DNA from: Onthophagus taurus
Taxonomy: Eukaryota > Arthropoda > Insecta > Coleoptera > Scarabaeidae
Length of the DNA: 64,000 nt
Reading direction: 5' to 3'
Assembly (NCBI RefSeq): GCF_036711975.1
Contig: NC_091975.1
Span: 126,501-190,500, forward strand
A program made the position numbers and the translations under genes. The first letter of the stretch is position 1; every line of letters begins with the position of its first letter. The notes under the pieces are model-generated. The model searched no databases. It worked only from the letters and a program-made list of their open reading frames with translations, and was not told the origin of the DNA. Below, piece after piece: positions 11,801 to 21,529 of the stretch.

Positions 11801-13784
11801 TGAAAATTATTATATCATCTAAATAGACGAGGCAATGAGTACCTAACAATCCCGAAAATGTAAAATTCATGAAGCGCTGAAACGTCGCGGGGGCATTTAC
11901 TAGCCCAAACATCATTCGGTTGCTCTCATAGTGCCCGAACGGCGTGGAGAAAGCTGTTTTTTCTCGGTCATTCTTCTCCACTTCTATTTGATGGTACGCC
12001 GACGCTACATCAAACACGCTAAACAGATTAGTCTTCCCTAACACATCTACTGTCTCTTGCAGATTCGGCAACGGGTACACATCTTTCTTAGTTACCGCGT
12101 TGAGTCCTCGGTAATCTATACATACTCGGGGTTTTATCGATCCGTCTGACATCTGCCGGTTAACGATTACAACCGGCGCCGACCAGGGTGAATGAGATGG
12201 TTTAATAATATTTTTCTTTAACAGCTTATCTATTTCTTCCTGTAAGAACTCTCGTTGATGAACTGGTACTCTATATGGACGTTTACTAATTGGTGGTACA
12301 TTCTTAGTAATAATTTGATGTTTGACCTTGTGAGTTTTCGTAAACCTTTCGTCACCATTGTCGAAAATATCTCGATAATCCAATAACAATTTTTCAACTT
12401 TCTCTTTGTCTGTTTCTGATAGATGAGCCAATGAGATCGATTCCAAAAATGTTGATGTCTCTCCGTTTTCTCTTATCATTGCAACCATCTCGCTTTTTAC
12501 TTCTGGATTAACCTTCTTATTCGGTATTATACAACTATACGCTCTAGCTATCTCTGTATGCTTTGGGATCGTTATTGATTCTTCTCCTATGTTTGCAACC
12601 AATACTCGTGGTTTTTCCCCTCTTGGAACAGCACATCTTCCTATTAATATATTTGGATGAAAGGGCGTTTTACTTGATTCAATTACAATGTCGTTCTTTT
12701 TATTATTATTACGCACGTCAACCGCTAACACCTTCTCTGTAAACGGTTCAACGATATCTTCTTCAACGGTGATAACAGGATTACATTGACAGTTTTTATC
12801 ATTGTTTATTTCGTTTTCTTTCGTATCTTTCATATTAGTTTCATCCTTAATTTCTTCTTCATTTTCGCATTCCCTTAACTCATTATTTTCTGCAACAATT
12901 CGTGACTTCTGCGTCACTAATCCACTACTTCCGCTGGGGTCTTCTTGAATTTCGCCTTCTCGGCTCTCCCTATGACTTTCTTTAGTCTTTAATTTCTCTA
13001 TTTTTTTTTCTGCTTCTTCTATTCTTTTATCGTGACAATCCCTGTCCACATTTACATCGATCATTCGGCGATACCCGGTTTCATAGTCATCGTTGCTATC
13101 TGAACTTAACTCCCCAAACTCTTCTACCAAAACATTTACCTCGAGTGGCATAAACCTCGTTCGTTGATTCGTCTCCTCGGTTACGTACTTTTCTTCGACT
13201 TCACGTTTCTTTATTAGATACTCCGTCCTCGTTACTTGCGGTTCGATTAAATTTATTTCCGTTGATAATTCTGATACATAATCATTCGCGAGTTCCAAAT
13301 TATCTACCTGACCTACACCCAAACCTGATGTGGTGGATTCTCTACATTCAAGGGAATCTGTAGACACAATACGCTGCGACCCCAAATTGACGTTCATGAT
13401 ACTTGAAAATCTAACATCAATACCTCCTACATTTAGGCTACCTTTACTAAAATCAATAATTACATTGTGAAATTCCATAAAATCGCGTCCCAATACTCCA
13501 TCTGTGGTTAAAGGCAAATTGTCCAAACATACATAGCACGAGAAATCTCCTAAATTCGATTCATTCCCCAATGAAAAATTTAACTCAGTCGTACCTAGCA
13601 TGTCAATTCCGTGTCCCGTTATTCCCGAAATACTAAAATCTCCTGACATAGGTTTAATTGCTTCCGAAATTACACAAGAATGTTTAATTATCGTAACAGG
13701 AGAACCGGTGTCTACTAACATCGTTATTGGTTTGTTTTTATTGAACAATTTAATAGAAAAAGGTGTTTCAAAAATGAGTCTCAT
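8838..13784 (-). CDS. pol: Gypsy pol: protease, RT, RNase H, macrodomain, integrase
   Basis: One open frame of 1648 residues from the first Met; translation really enters it by frameshift from gag (see 13901). In order: retropepsin (VDTGS at 24-28), a charged linker (about 150-330), reverse transcriptase (about 480-760, YLDD at 654-657), RNase H (TDAS at 803, TDHRPLKWL, end about 917), a TARG1/OARD1-like macrodomain (about 934-1075), and integrase. The integrase has an H/C zinc motif at about 1155-1199, D1228, D1288 and E1324 with 35 residues between the last two, then a GPY/F-type region near 1462. A C-terminal acidic/basic tail ends in LPARYR. All enzymatic motifs are intact, so the copy may be functional for reverse transcription and integration. 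Confidence 0.95.
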   Translation of the reverse strand: MRLIFETPFSIKLFNKNKPITMLVDTGSPVTIIKHSCVISEAIKPMSGDFSISGITGHGIDMLGTTELNFSLGNESNLGDFSCYVCLDNLPLTTDGVLGRDFMEFHNVIIDFSKGSLNVGGIDVRFSSIMNVNLGSQRIVSTDSLECRESTTSGLGVGQVDNLELANDYVSELSTEINLIEPQVTRTEYLIKKREVEEKYVTEETNQRTRFMPLEVNVLVEEFGELSSDSNDDYETGYRRMIDVNVDRDCHDKRIEEAEKKIEKLKTKESHRESREGEIQEDPSGSSGLVTQKSRIVAENNELRECENEEEIKDETNMKDTKENEINNDKNCQCNPVITVEEDIVEPFTEKVLAVDVRNNNKKNDIVIESSKTPFHPNILIGRCAVPRGEKPRVLVANIGEESITIPKHTEIARAYSCIIPNKKVNPEVKSEMVAMIRENGETSTFLESISLAHLSETDKEKVEKLLLDYRDIFDNGDERFTKTHKVKHQIITKNVPPISKRPYRVPVHQREFLQEEIDKLLKKNIIKPSHSPWSAPVVIVNRQMSDGSIKPRVCIDYRGLNAVTKKDVYPLPNLQETVDVLGKTNLFSVFDVASAYHQIEVEKNDREKTAFSTPFGHYESNRMMFGLVNAPATFQRFMNFTFSGLLGTHCLVYLDDIIIFNGTGVDDHLNKLQTIFDRIRDAGLKLKMEKSQIAVPKVSYLGHIISAQGVQPDPGKINSIQNFPVPKNVRNCREFLGLVGWYRKFIPDFTRLAAPITKLTRKDVAFKFEKEQLEAVESLKAAITSESVLIFPDFNEPFILATDASNTGLGAILSQVREGNERPVAFASRGLKKAELNYSTTEKECLAVIFGIKQFRCYLYGRRFTIITDHRPLKWLMNIKDPSSRLARWALMLMEYDFEIIHRPGRKHGNVDALSRNSIVSLIRKDEKDKLCINEVEGNLFDAPQGWVLAHCVSADFAMGAGIAKEFKKRFGSVEKLRSEEKGVGDIVPQIAEKRKIYHLISKDEYYHKPTYHMLRQCLETLREEMNKSGERYLAIPRIGCGLDKLKWSLVKEELRECFEGTNTMIMVYKLPFVKNKTLCKIQENIATPVWDKNVILKEQDKDEFCIEIRDSLSSNKDLRDSYFIDNDKLLFKTDELGKEVLVLPKSFVQKALHDYHDLPFAGHGGQAKTLALLKDRVFWPSMTRDVKKYCSNCESCNRRKTSPHMSRAPLQKFTTVRKPFERSSMDIVGPLPTTYKGNKYILTFQDYFTKYLEAVALPDQKADTVARAFVTQIVSRHGTPLQLLTDQGTNFVSSLMKEICKLLNIDKIQTTPYHPECNGLIERSHRVIKDVLSHYVKKDQRTWDEWLPYVLLAYRSTVHSSTGYTPHFLLYGREMELPVDVFLRPSRCKYDCDENYVTELAARMNHVYETVFESLQLAARRQAEYYNKRSKHRDFYVGELVLLKDTSIKPGLNRKLAQPWIGPYMITKIKGPENDEITSVNGKLKSIVHSNRLKSFRTNKDSTPKECKSLDSNVHLEEINEDRYVDPHMPIISLHTPDLTFRKNTGVTDLLNETPCPKINICPRRLILEESDDTSTAENLEGKNECMSKELLESIAEPSENPSEIEREREDDSIIIKAPELIDEPLEEPLAIRRERRAIKLPARYR
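10560..10985 (-). other. TARG1/OARD1-like macrodomain within pol
   Basis: Pol residues about 934-1075 carry the hallmarks of the TARG1 (OARD1) macrodomain family, which binds ADP-ribose and removes it from proteins or nucleic acids. Seen here: EGNLFDAP, LAHCVSADFAMGAGIA (ligand loop), a LISK stretch, HKPTY, and PRIGCGLDKLKW. In human TARG1 a lysine and an aspartate are catalytic; the equivalent residues appear to be K1004 and D1045, both present. The domain sits exactly between RNase H and integrase, the slot used by dUTPase in some lentiviruses. Domain identity is strong; activity and role are inferred. Confidence 0.88.
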
Positions 13785-13852
13785 ATGCGGTATAATCTTA
13801 TTTACAGTTGGGTCATAATTTTCGACAGACTTTATTGACCTATCGTAACCCT

Positions 13853-14968
13853 TTAATTCGAGTCTCCTGCGGTTCGGGTATTCACCGCAGGACGATATGC
13901 GTTTAAAGAGTTCGTCTCATTGTACCTGTTATTTGCGGGAATTTGCGGTGATCTAGTAACCTGCGGGGGCGATTGTCGGCCCGTATAATTGTTATCGTTT
14001 ACATTACGTCGCGGTTCGTTTTGATAATCTCGCTGTTGGTAATAAAAATTTCTTCGGTCGCGGTTGTTTACCTTATCGGATGAATGACCCTCTTGAAAAC
14101 TAACACGGCGTGGGAGGTCACGCCTTTGGTCGTAGTTCGGTTGCATTTTATTTGAAGGTAACCTACATTGTTTACTAATATGACCGGGTTTTCCGCAATT
14201 ATAACAATTAAACACGGTTGTCTGTGCATTACAAAATTTCGCAAAATGACCTGACTTTCCGCATCTGTAACATAATCTAGTAGTCGTATCCACCGCTCCT
14301 ATATTAATTCGATTTGGACGATTTCGGTTTGTAGCCTGATTTAATTCTTCAAATGATGCGATCTCTTCCGCTTTATCTAGAGTTAAATCCGTTTCACGCA
14401 TAAGTAACGTTCCTACCATTTGGCTTAATTCACGTTTCATTCCCACTTTAAATTGACTTAGTGCTAATTCATTAATTTTTATAATAACTCCCGGTAATTC
14501 TGCTGCTGTTACTTTCGCTTTGTCCTCCTCGATAATCTCATTCGCGATAGACTTTATACTGGTTACGTAAGACGACACGGATTCATCGTGTTTTTGGAAC
14601 GCGCGCATTAATTTCCCTAGTGCTTCTCCCGGTAATTTTCGCGGGGTAAACTTTTTAATTAATTTTTCCCGTAATTCTACATATGTGACCTGATTACTCT
14701 GTAAGTTTGTTTCCGCCTTATAAAATTTATAAGCCTCTCCACTCAATCGATACCTAACAATATGAAGCATTTGTGTTTCATTCCAATTATCTAAGATCGC
14801 ACGTTGCTCTAACCTTTCAAAATACAGTTTAACATTTTCTCGACCTGAAAAAGATTCTACCGTTCCTGCTAACATTCCTAAAGAAATCGGTGTAACCATC
14901 ATTGGTGTTGTTAGAATAGAACCTTCAGCTTCGCCCGGAATTTCTGCTACGTTATCATCGGCGTTCAT
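13853..14968 (-). CDS. gag: Gypsy gag, capsid and nucleocapsid
   Basis: 371 residues. The N-terminal and middle part resembles the retrotransposon Gag capsid fold (ENVKLYFERLEQ, then YVELREKLIKKFTPRKLPGEALGKL). Two CCHC zinc knuckles follow: CYRCGKSGHFAKFC at 233-246 and CYNCGKPGHISKQC at 255-268. The tail is basic and rich in Asn/Arg/Gln. The frame ends at 13853; pol lies in the -1 frame and is reached through the slippery site at 13901-13907. The start at 14968 is the first Met of the frame, about 250 nt inside the 5' LTR edge. Confidence 0.93.
   Translation of the reverse strand: MNADDNVAEIPGEAEGSILTTPMMVTPISLGMLAGTVESFSGRENVKLYFERLEQRAILDNWNETQMLHIVRYRLSGEAYKFYKAETNLQSNQVTYVELREKLIKKFTPRKLPGEALGKLMRAFQKHDESVSSYVTSIKSIANEIIEEDKAKVTAAELPGVIIKINELALSQFKVGMKRELSQMVGTLLMRETDLTLDKAEEIASFEELNQATNRNRPNRINIGAVDTTTRLCYRCGKSGHFAKFCNAQTTVFNCYNCGKPGHISKQCRLPSNKMQPNYDQRRDLPRRVSFQEGHSSDKVNNRDRRNFYYQQRDYQNEPRRNVNDNNYTGRQSPPQVTRSPQIPANNRYNETNSLNAYRPAVNTRTAGDSN
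13865..13907 (-). promoter_or_regulatory. -1 ribosomal frameshift signal, gag to pol
   Basis: On the minus strand the heptamer TTTAAAC (13901-13907) lies exactly in the gag frame as T-TTA-AAC, the X-XXY-YYZ pattern. Slipping back one base gives TTT-AAA and joins the pol frame, which is open from here to 8838. After an 8-nt spacer comes a 9-bp perfect hairpin (TCCTGCGGT / ACCGCAGGA, 13884-13892 with 13865-13873, 10-nt loop). The gag stop lies about 45 nt past the heptamer. Layout and frame match known -1 frameshift signals. Confidence 0.88.
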
Positions 14969-15195
14969 AGTGATTAAGATTTTTATTATTTTTAATGATA
15001 GTCACAAAATATTCACCTACTAACCCCTGCACGACAAAATTTATTACTTTATACGTACAAACAAAAGAATGATTGACAAAACATTAAAGAAAATTAACTC
15101 GAAATCTTTAAATTTTGAAACACGAAATAGTAACAAAAACAAAATAAAAAAATAACAATTAGATTTTATTTCTACTTTTACATCAAATTGTGCCA

Positions 15196-15213
15196 ACCCC
15201 ACACCTGACACCA
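15196..15213 (-). promoter_or_regulatory. primer binding site of the Gypsy element
   Basis: Three bases inside the 5' LTR the minus strand reads TGGTGTCAGGTGTGGGG. A TGG start is expected for the complement of a tRNA 3' CCA end. The first ten bases resemble the 3' end of tRNA-Leu; the tRNA assignment is tentative. Confidence 0.65.
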
Positions 15214-15216
15214 GTT

Positions 15217-16003
15217 TGTCACAAACTAGCTTTCGAGAACTTCTCGTTTCCCGTAGTGGGTTTCCTAGCTAGGTCCACGGAGCGGCTCGCGTACCCAACT
15301 GTCCACGCACTACCGTTTCCTTGATAGCTAGCAATGACTGAGTTAGGGTTTGGCACACTGCATTCGTTCACTTGAAAGCGAACGGCAGTAATTTGAAATT
15401 AAGAATAAAAATAGATTGAAAGAAAACGAAATTTCACTGCTAAAGAATAAGTTTGCTTTATTTTTGAAAAAGAACGTATTATATTATATAAAAAAAAAAC
15501 AACTGACAAAGATTTTAAAAAGTAAAAATTACATGACATAAGCTATTCAACAACATCATTACGAAATTTGCCGAGGTGGTTAGCAGGTTCAATGAGAAAT
15601 CGGAAGTTTAACATTTTAATAACGCTTACCCGTTTGTTAAAGTAAAATATTCATCGAAGAAAGAGAATCCAATTCAACGAATTTTATAACTAAATTGCTA
15701 TACGTTCAAATCGCACGTTTCGACTTTAAAAACACAACAAAAACTTTAATTTCCCGGTTTCGCCCGATGCTTTTCTATTCCAATCCCGTAACCGACTCCC
15801 CGATTTTTTCTTCATTTCTCCCCTGCTCCATCTACTCTAACTGCCACCTCGGCACATTCCTGCCAGAACCGCCTACGTAGTATTTAGTCTGGACCCTCGG
15901 TTCTCAAGACGCAACTTCGTAATTAAATTACAAAGTTCTGCCTGTATTGCGTTTTATTATTTTTTTTTAATCGCTTTCGAATCCCAAAATGCGGTTTGTT
16001 ACA
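15217..16003 (-). repeat. 5' LTR of the Gypsy element
   Basis: 787 bp, visually identical to 6051-6837, with TG...CA ends. It carries the element's promoter by family knowledge; a tataatata-like tract lies near 15477-15492. Confidence 0.95.
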
Positions 16004-16215
16004 CTGTGCAATTGCGTCGCCAGAGGACGTCTAAGGTAAAACTCCCCTGTTACCTACCGACATAAAGGTTCAAGACCTTAGGACAATACTAAGGTTCATT
16101 AAGGACCTACATTTGCCCTAAACCTTTGGAGGGCTAAAGTTACAATAGATCTTATATGTCGCGGTAACGAGAGGGGCCGCCCTCCTCAGCCCGGCAGCAA
16201 TAATAATAATAATCA
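16004..16215 (+). mobile_element. 3' end of the split non-LTR element
   Basis: It starts with the second copy of the Gypsy target duplication (ctgt). It then continues the interrupted frame with the next cysteines of the C-terminal cluster (CNCVARGRLR, then stop). A 3' untranslated region follows, ending in a short (aat)n tail. After it comes atcactagttcta, matching 4316-4328, the likely target-site duplication of this element. Confidence 0.85.
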
Positions 16216-16289
16216 CTAGTTCTAATGTTTAAGAAGATTAAGGAAGATATTATGCATCATTAATACTTTGAATTAATTTATTGAAAAAA

Positions 16290-17693
16290 TTATTTATTTT
16301 TTCCTGACCATACAACACTTTCAATCCAAGGTATATAATAAGAAACTTTAGTATAAACACCAGGAGCAACAGCACAAAGTTTTCCAAACGATGTAATCCC
16401 AACAATTTTATAAACCAAAGGATCTTCTTGTACTTTAACCTGAAGTGGTCCCCCAGAATCACCTTGACAAGTATCCTTTTTCTCAACGCCTCCCCCAACA
16501 CAAATTTGCCAATCTTGAACAATTCCGCTTTTTAATTTCGGCTCGGGGCGATAAGTTTCTCCACATCTCCTATATGAAATATATGATAAACTAACTTTTT
16601 GTAAAACATCACTATTTCTTCCTCCATATTCCGTAGCACCCCATCCCGTTGCAATTGGGGTTCCATCCGGTAAAAAGTTATCGAAATTAACGCAAGCTGG
16701 TCGAACATATTGATTACATTTAACGAATTTGTTTAATTCGATTAAAGCTATGTCGTGATACTGGGAAAATGGGACGTAATCTGGATATTCAAAAACTTTC
16801 TCTACGAGGAATTGTTGAGCAAAACGATCGTTATTGATGGTTCCACCTAAATTAACATCCCCCAATCGAACGTGCTTTAATGGACCGCTTTGTCTTGAAA
16901 TTAAACAATGAGCCGCTGTTAAAACGAATTTTTCACTTATTAAACTACCACCGCATTCCCATTGAATATTGGGAGAGTCTCCATAACCTAACGCAGCCAT
17001 ATGAGGAAATTCGGTTGGATTTGCGTCTGTCCCCCCGACGATAATTGAGCCAGGAAATTTTAGATCCGAATCTAAACATGTTGTACGCTTATAATCTTCA
17101 CATTCTAAAAGAAAAAGAAGAGTTTTAGAAAAAAGATTAACGATTTTTAATTAATTAAGAATACTTTCTTTTGCGATTTCCGTCGATATTTTCGTTTCGT
17201 TTGAATCAAATTCTTCCGGGCAACAAACAACCGGATCAACGCCTGCAAAATAGCATACATTCGGAGAATTTCTTTTTTTTAATTGTTGTATTGCCCACGG
17301 ACATTTGTTAATAATTTTACAAGAACCGCCAACTCCTTCTTTAGTTTGACAAGGCTCTAGAAATAATAAAAATATTACAAATATTAAAAATGAGAATGAT
17401 TAAAAAAGATTAAAATGTTCAAAAACGATGTACAAAGATCGTTTGACCTCCATCAAGGTGAGAATACGATTAAAATGGGAATTACCCACAACAGCTGATT
17501 TCGAAGCGGTTATATTCAAAAAAAACTTTCGTTTATTTTAATTTATGCAACAATGTCTTCACTTATTTATGTTTACTTAATATATGTATTACGATTTTAA
17601 ACAAATAATATTAACATTTTTAATTTTACCTTTCGTGAAAACCTCCTCCAGCCGAAACGCTACTAAAATCACAAATAAAACATCAACAAACAT
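16290..17693 (-). CDS. CLIP-domain serine protease B (intact)
   Basis: Three exons: 17630-17693 (signal peptide MFVDVLFVILVAFRLEEV), 17165-17356 (CLIP domain: CQTKEGVGGSC, KC, VCYFAG, VCC) and 16290-17104 (whole catalytic domain). The triad is complete: LTAAHC, YHDIALIEL, GDSGGP. An Asp six residues before the serine (KDTCQGDSGG) predicts trypsin-like cleavage after Lys/Arg. The zymogen junction reads KFPGSIIVGG, with no Lys or Arg before IVGG, as in snake-like CLIPC proteases. Such enzymes relay melanisation or Toll signals in haemolymph. About 357 residues. The exact pathway position is not known. Confidence 0.92.
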
Positions 17694-17703
17694 AACTTTT
17701 AAT

Positions 17704-17892
17704 TTATTTCAATTTATTGAATGAACCGTTTCGCGTCAACAACATCAACCTTTGGTACCAACTGATCGTGTTTTGCAATTGGTTTACGAATCCATCACGT
17801 CTATACGATCGTGACACGTCATCAAGTGGACAGGAAGTTTTAAATGTCTTGGGTTTCTTGTTAAATATATCGCGATAATTAGTTAATAACAC
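17704..17892 (-). pseudogene. possible relic of a Gypsy pol
   Basis: A 62-residue frame starts LLTNYRDIFNKKPKTF. This resembles the stretch just ahead of Gypsy reverse transcriptase (compare LLLDYRDIFD in the nearby pol, but clearly a different family). The rest is out of register. Weak evidence. Confidence 0.25.
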
Positions 17893-18445
17893 ATAAATAA
17901 ATATTTATGTATTCATTTTTTATTTATTATCAAATTATTTTTATTTCTTACAACGCATTATATGGTTTAAAAGATCTAAAAGAATCTTGTTTAGGTTTTA
18001 TCATCATTTTAGCAGCTTTTAAAGAAATATATTTTAATCAAGCATACCAAACAATTCCTTTACCATCATCTGTAGACTTTTTAGAATGAAATCCGTTTAA
18101 ATTCGAATAAAAACAGTCATCGAACCACCTATCCGCTTCAACGAAGTTGCCCCCTAATATGGGAGATTCTCGATGTTGTGCAGAAAACGGGTTTATTTTT
18201 ATGCTAAACGAATTTGAATTCTTGATAAAAAAATATTAATAAATTTTAAATCAGATGGATTTACATATATGGTGGTAATTACACTGTGCTGCAAACTTTA
18301 ACCTTTTTTTGTATACAGTAGATCCGAATTATCGCAGCCGTGAGAAACCTGAATAAAAAAAACGTGGCGTGTTACAAAAAAATGGAAGGCATATTTGAAA
18401 TCAGCAACCCAAAATTAACTAAAAACACTCAACTCATCAACTGTA

Positions 18446-20997
18446 CAGGGTGGGCAAATTTGGGTGTTATTATAGGCTATCTCAGAAACTATAAGAGATA
18501 CGAAAAAAGTAGGTGCCACGTCCCGGTCTCTTTTTCCGAGACTAATCCAATCCCGCAAAGACCAAACCTCTATCTTCTTTTGTTTTTAAGTTATAGCCAA
18601 AAAGTCAAATCTTCGTGATTTCAAAAAATGCTTATATTTAATTTATTTTTGAAATTGGAGAAATAGGGTTGATACGTTCTTAAGACACTTTTTTCAGTAG
18701 AATATACTGCCGTTGAAAAATTTTAAATATACTTGTTGGTTTTTGAGATACAACACAAAGTTGTGTTTTTTTAAATACAAACTATACTTGATTATGATGT
18801 TACTGAAAAGAGCATACTTTTAGCTTTCCAATAATGTATCGCATGTATGGTGTATTTGCAGAAAATAAGCGTTATTTTTCAATTCTAAAATTGAAAGATT
18901 ATGGTTCAAAATTTTAATTGTAGTAGGCGAGGAAAACGTTAAATGCCACTTAGTTACTATGGTAACGTCAGTTTACTTGTCATTTCATTCATAAATTTTT
19001 CGAAACGACTTTCCCGATTAAGAAGTTCCACATTATCTTTAAATAAAACAATAAAATTAGTAAAAGTCTTTAGACTTTTATAATGTTTTTTATTGTTCAA
19101 AATGGTTTAGTAAGAGATAATTTAAAAATAGGGAAGAAATTTTAACGCTTTTTAGTTGTCAAAAATAATAATGGTATACTCGGTATACTATAATTTTTTT
19201 AATAAGTTAATGGTTTTTCTTTAATACTGTAAAATTTAACGGATAAAGCTAGTTATGTGATGGAGCTCTTCAAACATTAAACAAAAATTTAACCATCAAA
19301 GTAAATTACATCAAATTTTCAAATTGTCCCCCATTATTTTGGATACATAAATTGCACCTCGTTGCTAAAGTATTGACGGCATTTAAAATATGTATGTTCG
19401 AAAGTGACGTTAAACACTCTTCAAAATTTTCTCTTAGCTGAACAATATTCCTATTACGTTTTTTTGTAAAGTTCGTTTTTGATGTGGCCTTAGAGAAAAA
19501 AATCTAACGGGGTCAAATCTGGGGAACGAGGTGGCCATCTTATGGGTCCATTTGTGGCAATCACCTTATTCCCAAAATTTATACTTAAAAGCACCGAAAC
19601 ATCTCTAGTGCTGTGAGGTGGAGCTCCATCTTGTTGGAAATAATATTTGTTTGCTTCCATTAATGGGATTTGGTCCATATAATTGTTTATAATATTGTCA
19701 GATATGATTTGGTTGTACCTCTGGCCATTTAATTTTCCATCGTAAATTTTATACACTAACATACCATTTCCAAGAAGTGCGCACCAAACGCTGAAGCCAA
19801 ATCGTCCCTGACTCTGAATATCAATAGTTTGATGAGGATTTACATCGGACCAGTAATGGTTATTATGACGATTAAAGATACCATTGCTAGATATATAGCA
19901 TTCATCAGTCCAAATAATTTTTCTTGGGAACGATGGATCTTCTAAACATTGTTGTTCGAATCATATACAAAATTGTAGACGCCTTTGAGAATCCCCTTCT
20001 ACAAGCTGTTGACGTTTCCGTATTAAATATGGCTTAAATTTATTGTTTTTCAAAACAGTTAGAGCACGGCGTCTAGAAATTCCTGAAACCGCTTCAATGT
20101 GTCGACTGGAGATGGATGGATCTGCAATGACGGCTCCAATTACATCAATTGCGACATTTTCAGCACCTTGAATTTTATACTTTTGTGCTCTTGATTTTTT
20201 AAAACATCCATAGTTGATTAAATTTTCTTTCAGGCGGTTAAAAATTGACTTATGTGGTTGTTTCCGTTCTGGGTAGCGATTTAGATATGTTTCACACGCA
20301 GCATCAGCGTTGTCATTATTGTGAATAAAACATTCCAACATATCATACTTTTCATAGTTACTGAATTCCATTTTCGAATTGAATGTTATTAGTTTAAAAA
20401 AAAACTTAAAACGCTAAGACTACCTATCACAATTTCTGACTTAAGTTTTTTAACTAGATGATAAATAAACACACGTTACTATAGCAACTAGGTAGTATTT
20501 ACTGTTCGAACCCGCCTACTATAATCAAAATTTTGAATATTAGCCTTTATTATTTTGGAATTGAAAAATAACGCTTATTTTCCGCACATACACCATGCAT
20601 GCGATACATCATTGGAAAGCTAAAAATATCCTCTTTTCAGTAACATCATAATCAAGTATAGTTTGTATTTAAAAAAATACAACTTTGTGTTGTATCTTAA
20701 AAACCAACAAGTATATTTAAAATCTTTTAACGGCAGTGTATTCTACTCAAAAAAGTGTCTTAAGAACGTATCAACCCCATTTCTCCAATTTCAAAAATAA
20801 ATGAAATATGAGCATTTTTTGAAGTTGCGAAAATTTGACTTTTTGGCTATAACTTAAAAACAAAAGAAGGTAGAGGTTTGGTCTTTGCGGGATTGGATTA
20901 GTCTCGGAAAAAGAGACCGGGATATGGCACCTACTTTTTTCGTATCTCTTATAGTTTCTGAGATAGCCTATGGTAACACCCAAATTTGCCCACCCTG
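18446..20997 (-). mobile_element. Tc1/mariner-type transposon with ~490-bp inverted repeats
   Basis: The element starts cagggtgggc and ends with the complement, flanked by TA on both sides (18444-18445, 20998-20999), the Tc1/mariner target. Inverted repeats run about 18446-18932 and 20512-20997. Inside is one nearly complete minus-strand transposase with two stop codons. Such long terminal repeats are unusual for the superfamily but are shared with four other elements in this window. Confidence 0.9.
19306..20371 (-). pseudogene. DD41D-type mariner transposase with two stop codons
   Basis: The frame begins MEFSNYEKYDMLECF, a DUF4817-type helix-turn-helix region. It continues to the catalytic motifs IIWTDE, YYFQQDGAPPH and PDLTPLDFF. 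The last two aspartates are 41 residues apart. One in-frame TGA near 19958 and one TAA just after DFFL interrupt it. The second sits where this family normally has Trp (DFFLWG). The frame then runs to a natural stop at 19306 (about 355 codons). Recently inactivated. Confidence 0.88.
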
Positions 20998-21529
20998 TAC
21001 AAACATTTTGCAGCACAATGCAATCAAAGATTTGATTAAGTTTTAAAAATTCGTATAAAATGCACTTCCTGGAATATGATTATGAAAATTCCCCAAAGTG
21101 TTAATAAAAGTGTCCTCTTTCCAATGAACTAGTTTTTAAACTTGATGAACAACTTTTAGTTTTTGAGAAAACAATATTTGAAGTTTTGATAAAATTTTCG
21201 ATGTTGCAATTTTCATCGATAACTTTCAAAATTCGCTATAAAATTAATTTCTTGAAGCATCCTTCTGGAAATATCATATAAAAAAAGTTCATTTTGTATC
21301 TTGGATCCAAATAAGTTGACATATCTTATCAGCTTTCTTATTAATTTCATTTTTATTCAAATATCGCAATAATGTGGGAATATAGGGTATCATTTCAGAA
21401 ATGCACCAGAAATTATAACCATAATGGCCGGATACGTACCATCACTAATTAAAACTATTGAGTTGTATTAATCTCATTAATTTACGGATAAAATTTTATT
21501 TATTTAAAATTTTTATAATAAAATATCAA

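Larger units (their letters stand above)
6051..16003 (-). mobile_element. Ty3/Gypsy LTR retrotransposon with pol-borne macrodomain
   Basis: The complete element lies on the minus strand: 5' LTR 15217-16003, PBS, gag 13853-14968, pol 8838-13784, a degraded env-like region (about 7500-8360), PPT and 3' LTR 6051-6837. The LTRs are each 787 bp, start TG, end CA and look identical by eye, so insertion was recent. The target-site duplication is ctgt (6047-6050 and 16004-16007). It interrupts the C-terminal cysteine cluster of a non-LTR element. Domain order PR-RT-RNaseH-IN places it in Ty3/Gypsy (Metaviridae). The unusual cargo is a TARG1-like macrodomain between RNase H and integrase. Confidence 0.95.

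Noticed and set aside
17907-18089. 60-residue plus-strand frame
   Set aside because: No recognisable domain; AT-rich chance frame between protease B and the mariner element.
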